From Pipra filicauda (taxonomy: Eukaryota; Chordata; Aves; Passeriformes; Pipridae): a stretch of 64,000 nt of DNA. Positions 12,600 through 26,200 of the stretch are shown here, piece by piece. The position numbers were made by a program, and so were the translations under genes. The stretch is taken from assembly GCF_003945595.2 (NCBI RefSeq), contig NW_024104663.1, positions 310,001 through 374,000 of the forward strand, in the 5' to 3' direction. Numbering within the stretch: the stretch's first letter is position 1; the number at the start of each line of letters is the position of its first letter. Under the pieces are notes generated by a model. The model was not told the DNA's origin. It saw nothing but the letters and a program-made list of their open reading frames with translations, and made no database searches.

Positions 12600-15500
12600 T
12601 GTGCAGGGTGTGGATCACCAAATCTTGTTAAGTCATAAAGCTGGTGAAAATTTTGGTTCCATAGAGAAGGGAATAGTCAGGAGTAGAAGTTCCCTTGTAT
12701 TTTGTATAATGGGAAAGGGATGTCAGGCCCAAGAACATAAATTTTGAACAATTTTGCTGTTGCTGTTTTTTAATACAGTGTCATTTTAGCACACTGGATA
12801 CACAAAAAAATTTTCATCATTTGATACATTATACATTTTTTGACAATCAGACATTCTATCACATTTCATTTTATACAACTGTATTACATGTATTAGTAAC
12901 ATTACAAAAGAGCAAGGCGTCTAGTATCAGATCACAGAAAAAAGTACCCAAGCAAAGAGAATTAAAAATGTCATAAAAATTATTAATGGCATTATTAATA
13001 ACCAGGTCTTTTCACAACACATTATAACATTTCCTTTGGAGACGTTACAATGTATCGAGGAAAATGGACAAGATGACCTAATAGATCTTTTCTATCTTTT
13101 CTTCCACATAATCGTGTCAATCAGCACTATAGAGTCAGAGTAATTTATTCCTCCTATTGCTTCCAGACTACATTATTGTAACTCAATCCTGCCATATAGA
13201 TCTAAGAACTGCAACTGCTCATTTCACCTGGACTCACTGTCAGTAGCATTGCAATAAAGGTGGGGACTTGCTTTATTGAATATTAATGGCAGAAATGGTT
13301 GGCCTAAGGGTTCAGGTGACATAAACTCATATTTTTAGTGGGCTTCATCTCTTTTTAAAGCTGTGGGGAGGACAGAAGAGCCCAGGCTGTGGATATTTCT
13401 CACATGTTATTTTTCAGATTTCCTAGATTTGTCAACTTTTCTGGGTGAAAATAATTAATACATATACACATGAAAAAACATAGTTGATATTTTATCTTAA
13501 TGGTCATACTTTGTAGATGCAGATATTGTATTTTTATATATATACATATGTGGTGATTCAGAGGTATAAATTGGTTATTGTAAGTTTCAAATTCTTAAAA
13601 TATTTATTTATAATATTTAAAATATTTAAAATATGTTTAAAATATTACTTATCAACCATAGTTTTCATTACATTTCAATGCAAGAGTATGTAAAAAAAAA
13701 ACCCAAACAAACCACTGATAAAGCTCTTTACTCATTCCATCACAATTATTTTGAAAGGAATTTTTGTCAGGATTTATATTATTTAGATTCCTGTGTTTTT
13801 CCAAGATTTTTTTCTAATTATGTATTTTAATCTTCCATTCCTGTTTCAATTAGGAATGGATATAAAGTTTATTTGACTTTAAGAGCTTGAGAAAACTGGG
13901 GCTTGGGGAGAGAAGACTAGACTTTTCTCAAGTACAAGAGTCCATAATGTTTTTCACTGCACCCATTGCAGCTTTTTGTATGCAATATATTTTATGCAGA
14001 TTAACTACATCAAGCCCCTTGAAAAGTTTCACCATTTTAGTGATGCTTAGGATTCTGAAATATCAACATTTTGCAGAGAAAGTAGCTGAATCAGGCCAGA
14101 GTAATTGTATTAGCTGAAATACACAGCAAGCAAAATATGAAGTCAGCTATTTGAAGGTATTTGAAGACAAACTATTTCTATGTAGAGAGACTTCAATTCC
14201 TATGAATGCAACGTTAACAAAACAAATCCCTCATAATTCCAAAACTTTCTTACAAGTGACAAAGTATCTGAAAATCTATTATGCAAAATGAAAGAGTTAA
14301 TGATCATGTATGTATAAAGTACTTTCCCCCAGTAAGCAATATTTGAACCAATGTTGTAGCTGGAGAAAAAATATTCCAATGTTCAACCAATGTTCAATTA
14401 GTCTGCAGACAGAATCATGTCTTCCAGCGTTACCATTAGCAGCTGCAAATGACGATAGTCTGTTAAAATTCTAACTGTTTAATTGCAGCAGATATTGTAC
14501 TATTCCTGAAAGATTTTATTATGCAGGAAATGGCTATGTCATCTTATAACTTTGTTTTTAAAAGGGTACAGTTTTCTCTGTCATTGCACATGCCTTAAGC
14601 CATGTAATGAACATTCTTCCGACTGAATTTTTTTTGGTACTACAAACAACATGTTTTCTCAGTTCAAAAGGAGGAAATATCTTGTTTGCAATAAACAGAG
14701 CTTTTCTTCTAAAAAACTGGATCATTTCAGTCATGGGTGAGTCCTGAAAAACATATCCCATTTCCTTTTAGAATTAAATGATGAATATGACTAAATATGT
14801 GTTGTATTAGGATAAAGTTTTGCTAGGACTTCGCAATCACCTTGTCACTTTATTTTCACATTTTTAGCAACAAAAAAGTTAAGAGTTTTATTTTGCAAAG
14901 CCATATTAGAATGATTTTTATGTTCTGTTCTCTTTGCATGCAGTATTACACATGACGATCCACAGAGAAACAGTACAAAATACAAGAGGCCATTATGGCA
15001 ATAGTTTTCTTAGTCCGTGTAGGAGTGGAACTTGAATAATCGAAAGCACAGAAATCCTTCTCAGACTAAACCTTAGAGCAAGGTCACTATGCCCTTTCTG
15101 AACTGCTTGGTCTGACATAGTGGAACTAGGGAAGTGAAAGGATAATGCTGGAGGACAACTAGCCATAAGATTTTAAGCCAGAAATTGAGAGATTTCTGAC
15201 TATAGCAGGAAAGATAAGAGTTTGGTGCATTACAACCAGACCCTAAACTCTAGTCTTGAAAATGGATGTCTGAACAGTGGGTGTCTAAGTACAAAGAGGG
15301 TGTCTAAGTACAAAGAGGGGTTGCAGCTCTCCATATTCCAGAAACTGCCCTGATCAGAGATGAGCAGATTCATTCAGCACTGCAAAGGCTCGTTCATGCC
15401 TAAACTTAAATACGTAGTAGGTATATATCTGAATACTTTTACAAATCCAATCCCTGGGCACTTTCTAATATTTTGATTATTGCATATTAACACAAATAAC

Positions 15501-16547
15501 AAATTATTATTAACAAAATTGCAAATATCTTTTACATTCAACTCTTACCTGACATAATTTTTTCAGCAAGAAATCAACCCTGAAATGTGATGACTGCTAA
15601 AGTAAAGCCTCTGGTTCATTTAATGTCATAGTCTGTTTGTTGAAAATATTGGTCATCTCTCACTAGGACTACACTTCAGATTCTTATTTTCCATCTATTT
15701 CTGTAGAACATTTTGTATGACGTTTATTTACCTGTATCTTTGAGAAAACAAAAAGTTTAATCCTCTCTGTACAAAATTAATTATACTAATGCTTGGATAA
15801 TATAATATTTGAAATATATTTAAAGCTGCATTTTAATAATGTACAGGAAATTAATTTTTAAACTTACCATATACTAAGACATTTTTAAGTCAAATTTCTG
15901 TACTTCTTTGTTGCTTTCAGGCAATTCTTCACTTGCCAGGTTTGGTATCAGGCATAGAAGGCTGTATTGAGTCACTGCTCATTTGAGTGTTAAAATTCAA
16001 TTTACAGATACACAGATGTTCTGAGATCCTTTGAATTTAATGAGGATGACTCACACAGATGAGTAAAGAGGATGGACTTTGAGTTCTCTAATGCTTTCTG
16101 AGATCAATGCATTCCAGATGAAAATCATTCAGCTCGATCCATGCTATCATCCTGCACTGCCCATTATCTTTGTCCTCTTTCCTTGTCTTGCAGCTTAAAA
16201 TAGGTGTATTTTGGAATGAACTGATTTCAGTGACCATTACCTGACTTGCAATAATGACATGACATTTCCTGCCTTATTTCTACATTCCACTACTAATGGC
16301 CTGTATCAGTCCTTGAAAAGTATTGTTATATTAAATTATTCTTTACATAGGGGTGGCAGTATACTATGCTAGTAATGCTATGTTGTTAGTCAAATTTAGA
16401 GATCATAATTTTATTTTTAGAAAAAAGCCCAATTAAAAGTAGCTTTAAATAAATCCAGTTTGTGCATATGAATTTGAAACATTGCAAAATATTAGGGCAA
16501 ACATATACTATTCACATCATTTGTGTAGTCTCATATGGGTCTATGAG
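12600..16547. other. AT-rich non-coding DNA, no gene seen
   Basis: This stretch is strongly AT-rich, especially 13.45-13.65 kb and 15.4-15.9 kb, where TTTAAAATATTTA-type sequence dominates. No element or gene was recognised. The short open frames have no recognisable motif. A perfect 19-bp tandem duplication at 15281-15318 is listed separately. Confidence 0.55.
15281..15318. repeat. perfect 19-bp tandem duplication
   Basis: Two directly adjacent, identical copies of GTGTCTAAGTACAAAGAGG are present. Perfect identity suggests a recent local duplication by replication slippage. Confidence 0.9.
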
Positions 16548-17480
16548 TTTAACATCCTGCTTTGCTGAGGCTGCTGAGATTTTTGGGTTGGAAGTCAGCT
16601 CAAAGAAGACAGAAGTTTTCTACCAACCTGCACCTCAGAAAGTCTTCCATCATTCCCATATCATTGGCGAATCAGAGCTCAAGTCAGTCCAGCAGTTTAA
16701 TTATCTGGGAAGCATCATCTCCTTGGATGGTGAGATTGACAAAGAGATAGACAACAGGTTAGCAAAGGCATACAGTGCTTTCGGAAAACTCCATAAAAGA
16801 CTTTGGTGTAATAAACACCTGAAGAAAAGTACAAAGATCAGTGTTTATAGAGCCATTGTGCTGTCTACTCTTTTATATGGGTCATTTACTGCCACCACCT
16901 GCGACTCCTAGAACGCTTCCATCAACGCTGCCTCCGTACAATCCTAAACATCCACTGGTCAGATTATGTGACCAACACATCTGTTCTAGAACAAGCAGCA
17001 GTCACAAGTATTGAGGCCATGTTGCTGAGAACACAGCTGCACTGGGCAGGCCACGTGTCAAGGATGAAGGACCACCGCCTCCCTAAGATTGTGCTCTATG
17101 GTGAACTTGCCACCGGCTGCCGCAAGAGAGGAGCCCTGAAGAGAAGATACAAGGACTCCCTGAAACAATATCTCAGCTTTGGCCACATTGATCATCATCA
17201 TTGGTCTACTCTGGCCTCCAGCTGGGAGACATGGAGACACACTATTCATAACGTTGCTACTTCTTTTGAGAACACATGCAGAATCATTCTTGAGGAGAAA
17301 AGATAACACAGAGAGAACCGTGTCTTGCCAATATCACCTAAGGAAACTTTCCATTGTGCCTTTTGCAACTGGACTTGTCTATCACATTGGCCTTTTTAGC
17401 CACCAGAGCATGTTTGCAGCAAACGTGGGTAGAGTCCTTTTCAAATCTTCGTTGGCAAAGCCTAGCCATGCTGGTGAGTA
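16548..17480 (+). mobile_element. RTE-clade LINE fragment (AviRTE-like), 5' truncated
   Basis: The fragment encodes the C-terminal part of an RTE-type reverse transcriptase and what follows it, then a short 3' untranslated region. Recognisable motifs in order are CFAEAAEIFGL and KKTEVFYQPAP (about 16559-16632), FNYLGSIISLDGEID, then RLLERFHQRCLRTIL, QLHWAGHVSRM and LPKIVLYGEL. The YADD catalytic box and everything upstream are missing. The reading frame is broken once near 16885 and then stays open to a stop at 17306. The last ~45 bp (17427-17470) align with the tails of the SINEs at 7.0 and 31.6 kb. Among bird repeats this type fits AviRTE, a family described in a patchy set of bird lineages and in parasitic nematodes. 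The family name rests on recall of its motifs. The 5' edge is approximate and no target duplication was found. Confidence 0.82.
16553..17306 (+). pseudogene. broken RTE reverse-transcriptase C-terminal region
   Basis: This is the decayed coding part of the RTE LINE. The first open segment runs to a stop at 16911, but the homologous sequence leaves that frame after the residues LLYGS at about 16885. The second segment is open from there to the stop at 17306 and ends with residues RIILEEKR. A small deletion or frameshift separates the two, and the segment that normally carries a YG-E-W-T motif is damaged. The copy lacks the catalytic domain and cannot be active. Confidence 0.8.
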
Positions 17481-18975
17481 TCTGTGAAGTATCACCACAC
17501 AATCAGGAATGCTGCTGAATATGAGTTATGGGACAGAGTTGAGAAATTGTAGGACAATGATTTACATGAACATAGATTAAAAATCTTGTAATTATTTGGA
17601 AAGCAGAACAATAAAAGAAAATAAACGAAAATATAGCAAATTAAATGAAACGATAAATCTTGAAAGAATTTCAATCAGGACTTTCTGTCTCCCCATCAAA
17701 TTATGGAGAGACAAAACACGGATTCAGTGAAATCTGAAGAGCAATTAGAACTAGAAGGGAAGCAATTAGGACATAAAGTAACCATGTTTCTTGGAACTCA
17801 TTGTCTCAGGATGTGTTTAAGACCAAGAATTTCACAAGCAGTGAAGAGGAACCAAGTATCACAAGAATTTTTAGAGTTGTAAAAATTAGTACTACAAAGC
17901 TTTGGAAAAAAAAATTAAACTTCAGGGTTTAATCCAAATTTCAGCTATCATGCTGAAGAGAAGTAGAAGGATTAGTATATACTTCAGTTACCCCATGTTG
18001 GTCTAGTACCTCTAAACATCTGGTACTGTTTATTGTCAGAGAAGGAATTTTGGACTAGCTGGACCTTCATGTCTGAAAAAGAATAGCAAATCCAGTGCCC
18101 AGTTTCATAACAGCAATTTCTGGATGCTGTGAGCTGCTACAGAGCACCTCTTCCGTGATAAATCTCTCTGCCTTGTCCCTCCTCAGGAGGGGGCACTCTC
18201 TGGAGTTATGAAGGTGCCTTGTTAGCAAAGCTGTGCAACCATGCTGCCAGGAAGGCAGATACAACCAAGGAAATGTACAGTAACATGAAGAGCAAGCTGG
18301 ACCATACAAGTAGGAAAGAGAAGAGCAGGGCTAGGCGGATCTCTTTTCACTTCTCAAGGGACCTTCTTTTTTCAAACATAGGTCTTTGTATGTATGTCTG
18401 TATCGGTGTATCTGTATGTGTATGTGTGGTGAGGGAGCAGGGGCACTGGTACTTTGTAACTGAATATGGCCTTGGGATACAATTTTATTATAATCATATT
18501 CTCAAAAAGCAGCTTATATTCCATTGCCAGTTTGGCAGGGGTGACCTTTGCTCCATAAAGGCATCTGGTGCTGCCTGGCATATTCAAAGCAATATAAAGT
18601 GTGCTGAAAACCATCAACCAAGGCTGAGACCAAACAAGACAATACCAATAGCAAGAATGAGAATGAAACCACTTATTTAAATCTTCTCAGAAAGGATTCA
18701 CAAAGGGGCACCTTCATAGCATATGAATTAATGTCCCCTTTTCCAATCTACAGCTTTACATTACCAACATTTATTGCAGTATAATTCTTGCTGGTTTCAT
18801 TCTGGCTGGTGTCCAAGGTAGGCTAAAAATAAGTTTTAGCTAGCTATATTTCAGCCTCAGGTTGATGAAGGATTTACTGATACTCCAGTTTGTGCCACAA
18901 CTTACTGTCACTGTGATGTGTATGTGTGTGTGTGAGAGAGAGAGGCAGAAAAAAACTGAGAGGGTTTTTTTTTTG
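17481..18975. other. non-coding DNA, no gene seen
   Basis: No gene or element was recognised between the RTE fragment and the solo LTR. A short TG/GA-rich run is listed separately. The overlapping open frames on both strands around 18.2-18.7 kb have no domain and partly read through the TATG-rich run near 18.4 kb. Confidence 0.5.
18915..18947. repeat. (TG)n-(AG)n microsatellite
   Basis: A run of TG dinucleotides passes directly into GA dinucleotides. It lies about 30 bp from the left target duplication of the solo LTR. Confidence 0.8.
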
Positions 18976-20242
18976 TCATCTGTCATGGTTTGAGATAGTC
19001 CCAAAATCCAATCCCCTAGTCTAAGCCCCTTCCCACATCTCAACCTAATGTGAGATGGGTTTTTCCAGACAAAACACACCAGACTCAAAGTGGGGAAAAG
19101 GGAATATATTACAATGACTGTACAAATAAATACCATATCACATTATACACATGATCACAAACTATCTCTACCATGACATATAGTATTTACAATGGATCAG
19201 ATCTCTTCTCCCCTCCAAATAAAAGTCCAGGAGGGAAAGAAGGACAGATCCCTTCCAGTCTCTGAACAGCAGCATCTTCTAAGGCAGCAGGTTTCTTCTC
19301 ATGCATGCAGCAGCTGTGGCTGGCTTTTCTGCCAGCATCCACGAGGGAGGTATCCAAGCCTCTCTCTCGGCCCCATCGCCTCACAACCGAGGGGTCTTCC
19401 GTGGGCTTCGTAACCCCAGACAAGGTCATTTCACCACGTCATATCACGAAGACACAGGGGGGTCTTCGTGACGGTCTGGTATCTCTTGCAGGAGACTCAG
19501 CTCCTTGCAGGGCCTCTGTGCCCTGTCTCTCAGGCTGCCACCGTGGCAGCAGTGCGAGGGGGGAGCCAAGGTCAACTCCCCCCGCATTCCATCTGGCCGT
19601 CCCGGTCCAGCTCCGGGACGCTCTGAGCTTCTCAGCTCCTCTCTCTCTCCGGTGCTGCATGTCTAAAACTGCTCTCCAAAATAGGAGTCCATGTCCCTCT
19701 TCTCCAAGAGGGGTCTCAAGGGAGTTTTGGGGGAGTGTGGTACAGTCTTACCCCAAACTCTGTCTCTCTGCTGCTGGCTCTCTTTTTTCTCGGCTCTCCT
19801 TCCAGGAGTCTCCTCTGCGGTGCTGCATGTTGCTTCTGCTACTCCTCCAGTTCAGGTCCTTATCTCTGGCTCTCTGCCACCATTTCTCTGGTCAGTGTCG
19901 GCTGCTGCTCTGTGCCCATGGAGAAAACATCTCCCGGCATAACTACAGGCACCTAGCCCAGCTTTATGCTGTTCCAGGTCCCTGCAGCCCCCCAGCCAGA
20001 GGCTGGGAGGGCCCCAAAGGGCCCAAGGGGCTCAGAGCCCCTTCCTTGTGGCTCTACAACATGGCCACTTCTCCTACAACCCAAACTACAACTCTTCTTT
20101 TCCGGTCTGGTTGTGATATGTTTACATTTCTGCAGGAGCGCCCATTGGGCAGAACTTCAAAACTTCCAGGGGTTTCCACCCCTTGGGGTCTACCACTTCT
20201 CTTAGCCTCTGGGGAGAACAAGGTTCAAACCACTACATCATC
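18976..20242 (-). mobile_element. endogenous retrovirus solo LTR (ERVL-type), 1257 bp
   Basis: The LTR spans 18981-20237. It opens with TGTCATGGTTTGA and closes with TCAAACCACTACA, so its ends form the expected TG...CA with an 11-of-13 inverted match. It is flanked by a perfect 5-bp duplication, TCATC, at 18976-18980 and 20238-20242. A 5-bp duplication is usual for ERVL-type elements in birds. No internal gag or pol sequence is present, so recombination between two LTRs has removed it. Minus orientation is suggested by a TATA-like AGCATAAAGC (19961-19970) about 270 bp from that strand's 5' end, but no clear poly(A) signal confirms it. The middle is GC-rich compared with the surroundings. A 358-codon open frame on the plus strand runs through it and past its end and is not a gene. 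Confidence 0.85.
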
Positions 20243-23200
20243 TTACACACACTGTGGAAACATTGCTGCTTTTTGTTCTGTCTCAGAGTCCTTCATGACC
20301 CAGCTGTCTCATTATGGTTTCATTGCAAGCAAGTTAGAGGGTAATTTCTACCATCCAGCTGAATTTATACTCAGAATTTGAAAAAATATCCTTGTCAAAA
20401 GAGTGTATAAGACACCTTCAAAGAATCCTGGAATGCACAGAATATGCCCATCAAGGGTGTGGTGAATTTTGATCATTTTACATCAACTAATAGTTGCACT
20501 CCACAGTCTGAACTGAGAAAGGAGTAAAATTGTCTCCAGCACAGGTCAAAGCTGTTGTGAAAGACATGTACATTGGTAGGAGGCTTTGTCTGTTGTTTGG
20601 GAGCCCAGAATCCTTGTTGCTTTTCAACAAATGGGAGAATGCAGTTTTCATTAGTGCTCCTCCTCTCTCCCCTATTAGCGAGTGCAGTAATGCCATGTTA
20701 TTTTTCCTAAATTGCTCCTGGGAGCCTTCTCTTATTTTATTTGCTGCCCTCATACAAAACAGTAGGCACATGTTTGCTCAAAAAAGGTTTTATACTCAAC
20801 CTGATGGGTGTATTAACCAGGTGCACTAGAATATCGAGCCTCCTTAAAATATTGATATTAAATATGCTTATCCTATGATGACCATAGTGCTCTAGATCAT
20901 GGAGTTTAATTGAAGCCTGAGTTATGGTAATGCTTAATTTAGGATTTCTTAGGCTAATAAAAAAAAAAGAATACAAAAGAGTAGTTACGCTATACTAAGA
21001 AGGCTGGTAGAGAATTTAATTTTAGTCTACAATCCCAATTCTGAATTTCATACACAGTCTGAAGAAAAAAGAGCTTCTGGTTTATTAGTGACTGTGTTTA
21101 TATTTACTATAAAGAATAATGCTTTATTAAACAGGAGAACAGACATTCACTTGGGAGGTAAAGTCCATTTTGGGTTTGAACTTTTTTTATGCTTCAGAAT
21201 TTTTATGGTGTAAGCAACCTCTTTTATTTTTTCCACTGGGACCAAAAGTGATAGTGTTCCAAATTCAGTTTGTTGCTATATTCTCATGTGTTTTCCTTTT
21301 TTTCTAGGTCTTTGATAGTGTGAATCATTCTTGGCTCATATAGTCTGAGTATTTCAAGCCTGAAAAGTACTGTCTCCTGAGTTCAAAAGAACATCAGATG
21401 CACTCAGTGCATTTCAGAAAGCATTGAATTCAGCTTGGAATTTGTGGTTTTTTATTTGCTATTTTGTTTCTGGGTTTTACTGGGTTTTGTGGCAATTTAT
21501 GTGAACACATTCTTTTTGGCTCTTACCATATAGAAGCTATGCAGTCCTTCTTCAAATACTCTGGGTATTTTCTATCATTTTTCAATGCAGCACCTATGCA
21601 AACAACCTATCCAATTCCAGGGCTCAGGAACTATCTGTATACTCACAGTATGTTTCCCAGCATGACTTTGACCTCAATCAACTAGTGTCCTCTGAACAAT
21701 TCCCAGGAGTAAACACAGGCTGGAGTCTATTTCTGGTAGGCTGCCTGAAGGCAGCTACACTCTTTGGAAGCATAGCATGGGCACATCTGGGCCAATCTGC
21801 TGGTCTCAGAGCCAAAGAAAGGGTCCTGACACTGTTAAATTTAGCAGTATAGATGTAGTGTGTGTGACCAAGAACATAAAAAGCACTTGGCACACTAATT
21901 CTAAGCTAAAAACTCGAACAACCACTTGGGGACGTTCCAGGCGAAGTGCATACACAGTTTCCTTTAGATTAAAAAAATAATAATGGCATAATGTCTGATA
22001 AATTTTCCCCTTCCCCTTTATGTGCCTGACCTACTAGCCTCTAAGGTCAGGCTATCTCTTGCTGCTCCCTGTCTGTCCCCATGACTACAGTATTTGAATT
22101 TCAGCAGCATGTGCTTAGTGCCTTGCAGAGATTTTAGCTGGGGTCCTGGAAAGAGGAGAGCTGCATCAGCAGGGCACAGTGCCCAGACTGATTAGTTCTG
22201 CCATGTTGATGCAGCTATGCTGCTTCCTGTTCCACAGTGAGGACATTTGGAGACATCTGAGATATTGTTGCCTTGCATAGACATAAGGGCAAACAGGCTG
22301 CTACTAAAAAATGAAAATGTGCACAGCACGGAAAATAAAGTTATACACATCCCAGCTTTACATTTGCACGCATGCTGCTTCTGCTTCAGAGTACAAAGGG
22401 AGAGTCAGAAGTGGCTGTTGTGTACAGTTCAGCTTTCCTAAATCACTAAAATAAATTTCAAAACAATGTATTTTCATCTACCATAATGGGGTCATTTGCT
22501 TTATTTGTCAGCGTTTCTCACATTGATGGTTGTCAGTACTCACCTTCCTATCTAGATTATAGATCACAAGGAAGTGGAGGCTTGGGTCTGTATTTCAAAA
22601 GGAGGCAGCTACTTTTCCATTCTTCAGTGTCTTAAGGTACCCTTAAGTATAGATACTATAATCCTGGTTGAAGATACTGGGAATTCTGGATGAAATTTGA
22701 CTCCATGAAAACAGTGGCCCATCAAGCCAGAAGGTAAGGACCAGCCTATCTGCCCCAACAGCAGATGAAGCCCCTATGCCAGTTGCTTTTACATGCTTAG
22801 TGTGCAGGTTTGCTGCAGCTATGCTCAAGTCCAATCTCGGCTCCTGGCTTCACTGTGGGACACTTCTTTGTAGCACTAAACCCTTGGCTTTCTGTCTAGG
22901 CCTTGGACCTTTTCAGTGGCCGTCATTTGGAAGAGATGTAATCAATAGAATGAGATGTAATCTGAAGGAAGGGGAAAATGTTTAAACTATTGATGTCTCT
23001 GGTGTCAAACCTTAAGTGTATTACTTCAAATCCTTTGTGACTTCTACAAAATACTTAATTTGCACCTTACCTGGTTTTAATCATTTAAGACGGTGACTAG
23101 ATAATTTTTATGGACATTTTCCTTGCATGTTAATAGGTTTCTGTAGAATCTGAGAGCTTGTGTCTGCCCCCTCTTTAGCTAGAATTCAGATAAAAACCAA

Positions 23201-26200
23201 GTGGTTGGGCATTTGTCACAAGTAAGGAGACTGAAACCATCTGCAATGGGATGTAGGGGAAGGAGGGGTGGAAGAAGAAGGGCATCAGATGTTGATAATG
23301 TAGAAACTTCCTTTGTTGGCAGTAGGTCCATGCTAGAAGATTTTCTATTTCTTCAGCCACTTATTCCCACCTTCACAGGATATTTCTGTGAAAGCAGCTG
23401 CTATTCTAATTATAGCAATCTTTAGCTGTTTTTGCCTTTGCACTGAAAATGATTACTAGATGTGTTTACTAGGAAAAATTAGCAACTTTATTTGAACTTT
23501 TGCCTTTTTAAATGAAGGCAATTAGCTTCAGTTTTCATTCCAGCCCATTTCTAGGCACAGGTCTTAGCCTGCCCGTATACTCCAGAACTCTGCTCATCCT
23601 CATGGATACTTCAAATTATAATAGGCTCAGATATGCTAATCTGGACACTCCACTTCCATGACTGAAGAAAATTTTGAGTTGACTCCTTTTCCCAAAGCCA
23701 TGTGGTATTTCAGGGGCTGATGTGACAGCAGCATAGGGTAACACCTCTGAGCTGCTCTCCCTTTACTTTTGAACCTTGCCTGCTTTTCTCATCTGTTATC
23801 CTCTACTCCTTAAAATAAACTCAGGACCATCAGACCATGTAGTGACTCAGATTTATGATACATGATGAGTTCCATTTAACTCGGATAGCTGAGCACAGCT
23901 GGAACAATGCAATGGGACTAGACATGTTTGTGAGTGTTCATAGAATGTGTATTATTTTAAAAATGGAGGAAGAAACTATATTATATTGCATATGGCCTGT
24001 CAGGATTCATTTTTGTAGAACCTAGGAAAATAGCAAGAGTGGGAGCAGGAGTGGTGTAAAAAAGAAATCAAATTGGCTATTAGACACAGTGTTGCAGATC
24101 CAGCATAAAGTTATATTGTAGTCCCTCATCCTGAGACTTCGGATAATTCCATTAACCTCCAAACCAGTTTTGCTTCTGAAATTTTCATTTGAGATAACCT
24201 GCACTGAGATTTTGCAGTTCACTGATTATTAGAAGTCAGAGTTGTTACGGTATTACATATGAGTGAGATAACTTGATTTGCAGCGTATGCTAGGTATAAC
24301 CCACAAACCATGTCCTGATTCCAGGAGTGAGATTAAGGTACTAAGGGCTGGTGAAGCTTTTATTAAAGGAACAGTGCCAGAAATGAATCCATCAGTTTGC
24401 TGTATGTAGGCATAATTTAGCTATTAAAAAAATCCAAACCAACAAAGAGAGTTCTGATCTTAATTAAAATGGAGTAAATCCAAAGCAGCTTCAGCACACA
24501 AATAAACAGTCTGAACTTACATGTCTATTAATTGAGATGAGAATCTGGCTTACTAATTATGAATTTACTTCAACATTTGATCTAATATTTGCTGTTGGCT
24601 TTTTTTTTTCAGCTGAAGAATGTACTTTGTTGTGAATCACTCACCATGAGACCTCACTCCTTAGAGACATCTTCCCCGAGAGATCTTTCTTTATTCTTGC
24701 AATGACTAAGTGGGAAACCCCAAGGTGAGAGTACTGAGCATATGTTTCCCCCAGGGAAATGTGTAATCACCAGAATGGCTGAGATCTGAATATCTGAACT
24801 GTTAGATAAAATCATTTACACAAGAAAAAAATTTTCTTAAAATTCTTTTCCCATCCTCACACAATTTATTTTTCCTGCTGTAGTTAGAGGGCACTGTATT
24901 CCTTCACCATTTTTAAGCTGCTAGTAGACTACGTTATGAAGGTAATGTGACTATGCTGCACAGTAGAGCTGGATTGATTGGCATGAAACATAAACCTATC
25001 AAAAGAGAAAATCAAGCAGCCTGATAACTCTGCTGTCAAGGCACATTTATCTTTCATTGCTGCCTTGGCGGTCCCACTGCCTGGGATTAAAAAGTTAAAA
25101 TTCCATTGTGATCAGTGCAAAGATCTTGAGTCAGTGTGAAAATTTTCCATTAAAATTTGTTTTCAATAAGAGCTGAAATTTGGAAACCCCACAACTTTTT
25201 TCCAATATTTTCCAAAATGTTGGGGTCTTTCATAGAAATTGAGAATATCTGTCTCTTAGCTCCATGCCTAGTAAAATACCTCCAATATTTCTCAAACACC
25301 CCTATCAACATTGCTATATATTTCATACATGATTTTCGAAACTCCTCATTCACCTTCACGCCAGTGTATAAACACTGAATTTATGCTCTTCTTTTGACTT
25401 GCACACCACAATGACATAGGAACTGCACTCCAAATTTGTCCTTGGGAACATTCCTTCTGGCTTTCACCTTTCACAGACATACTCTAGGATTTTCACTTTG
25501 CTAGTATGCCTTTAGGGTTGAAACTGTTTAGATCATATGGTTTTTGTCAGCACGTTAGGATTTCCTAAAGGAATCAGATCAAACTCCGTATATATGGATT
25601 GCTTAAACTGCTCTCAAGCCTCCAGAAATGCTTTTAAATAACCAGTGTACACCCATTGATTGTCTAGAACTAAAATAACAACACTGGGCCACAATTCAAA
25701 ACTAAAGTCATGGCTCTCCACATAATGATGCAGATATGCATAAATGTGTCAAGCCCATAAATAAAAATCAGATCCAAAAGTCAAATATTCTTTAAGAAAT
25801 ATTCTCTCTTACACCTCACCAGGCTTACTTATGCATTACTGAAACTCCCAGTATCACTTCCAGTGTGGTGAAAGTGAGGACCAAGGACCAAAACAACCAA
25901 AGTGAGGGTGGAGGACACATATGGGAGCCCATAATCCAGTCCACTGGAGACACTGATACCCTGGTACTATCTAACCATTGGTTTATTGTTGTGGATAGCA
26001 CACATTCTCCTTATCTGGAGGAGTCACGGTCAGTAGCCAGGACACCAGGTCAGGGTGTTAAAATTACCTAAGTACAACCCTGAAATCAGGAATTAGCTAC
26101 TATTGTTCCATTTTTTTTCACAAGAGTTAAGAGTTGAGATATAAGAGAATAACATTTTCTTCTCCCACATGCTGCCTCATCTTGCATCCAGTACAGGGCA

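Noticed and set aside
19305..20381. Open frame of 358 codons, the longest in the window
   Set aside because: It lies almost wholly inside the solo LTR, runs past the LTR end into unique sequence, overlaps open frames in other frames, and has a low-complexity S/L/P/C composition with no domain. The GC-rich LTR interior explains the lack of stops.
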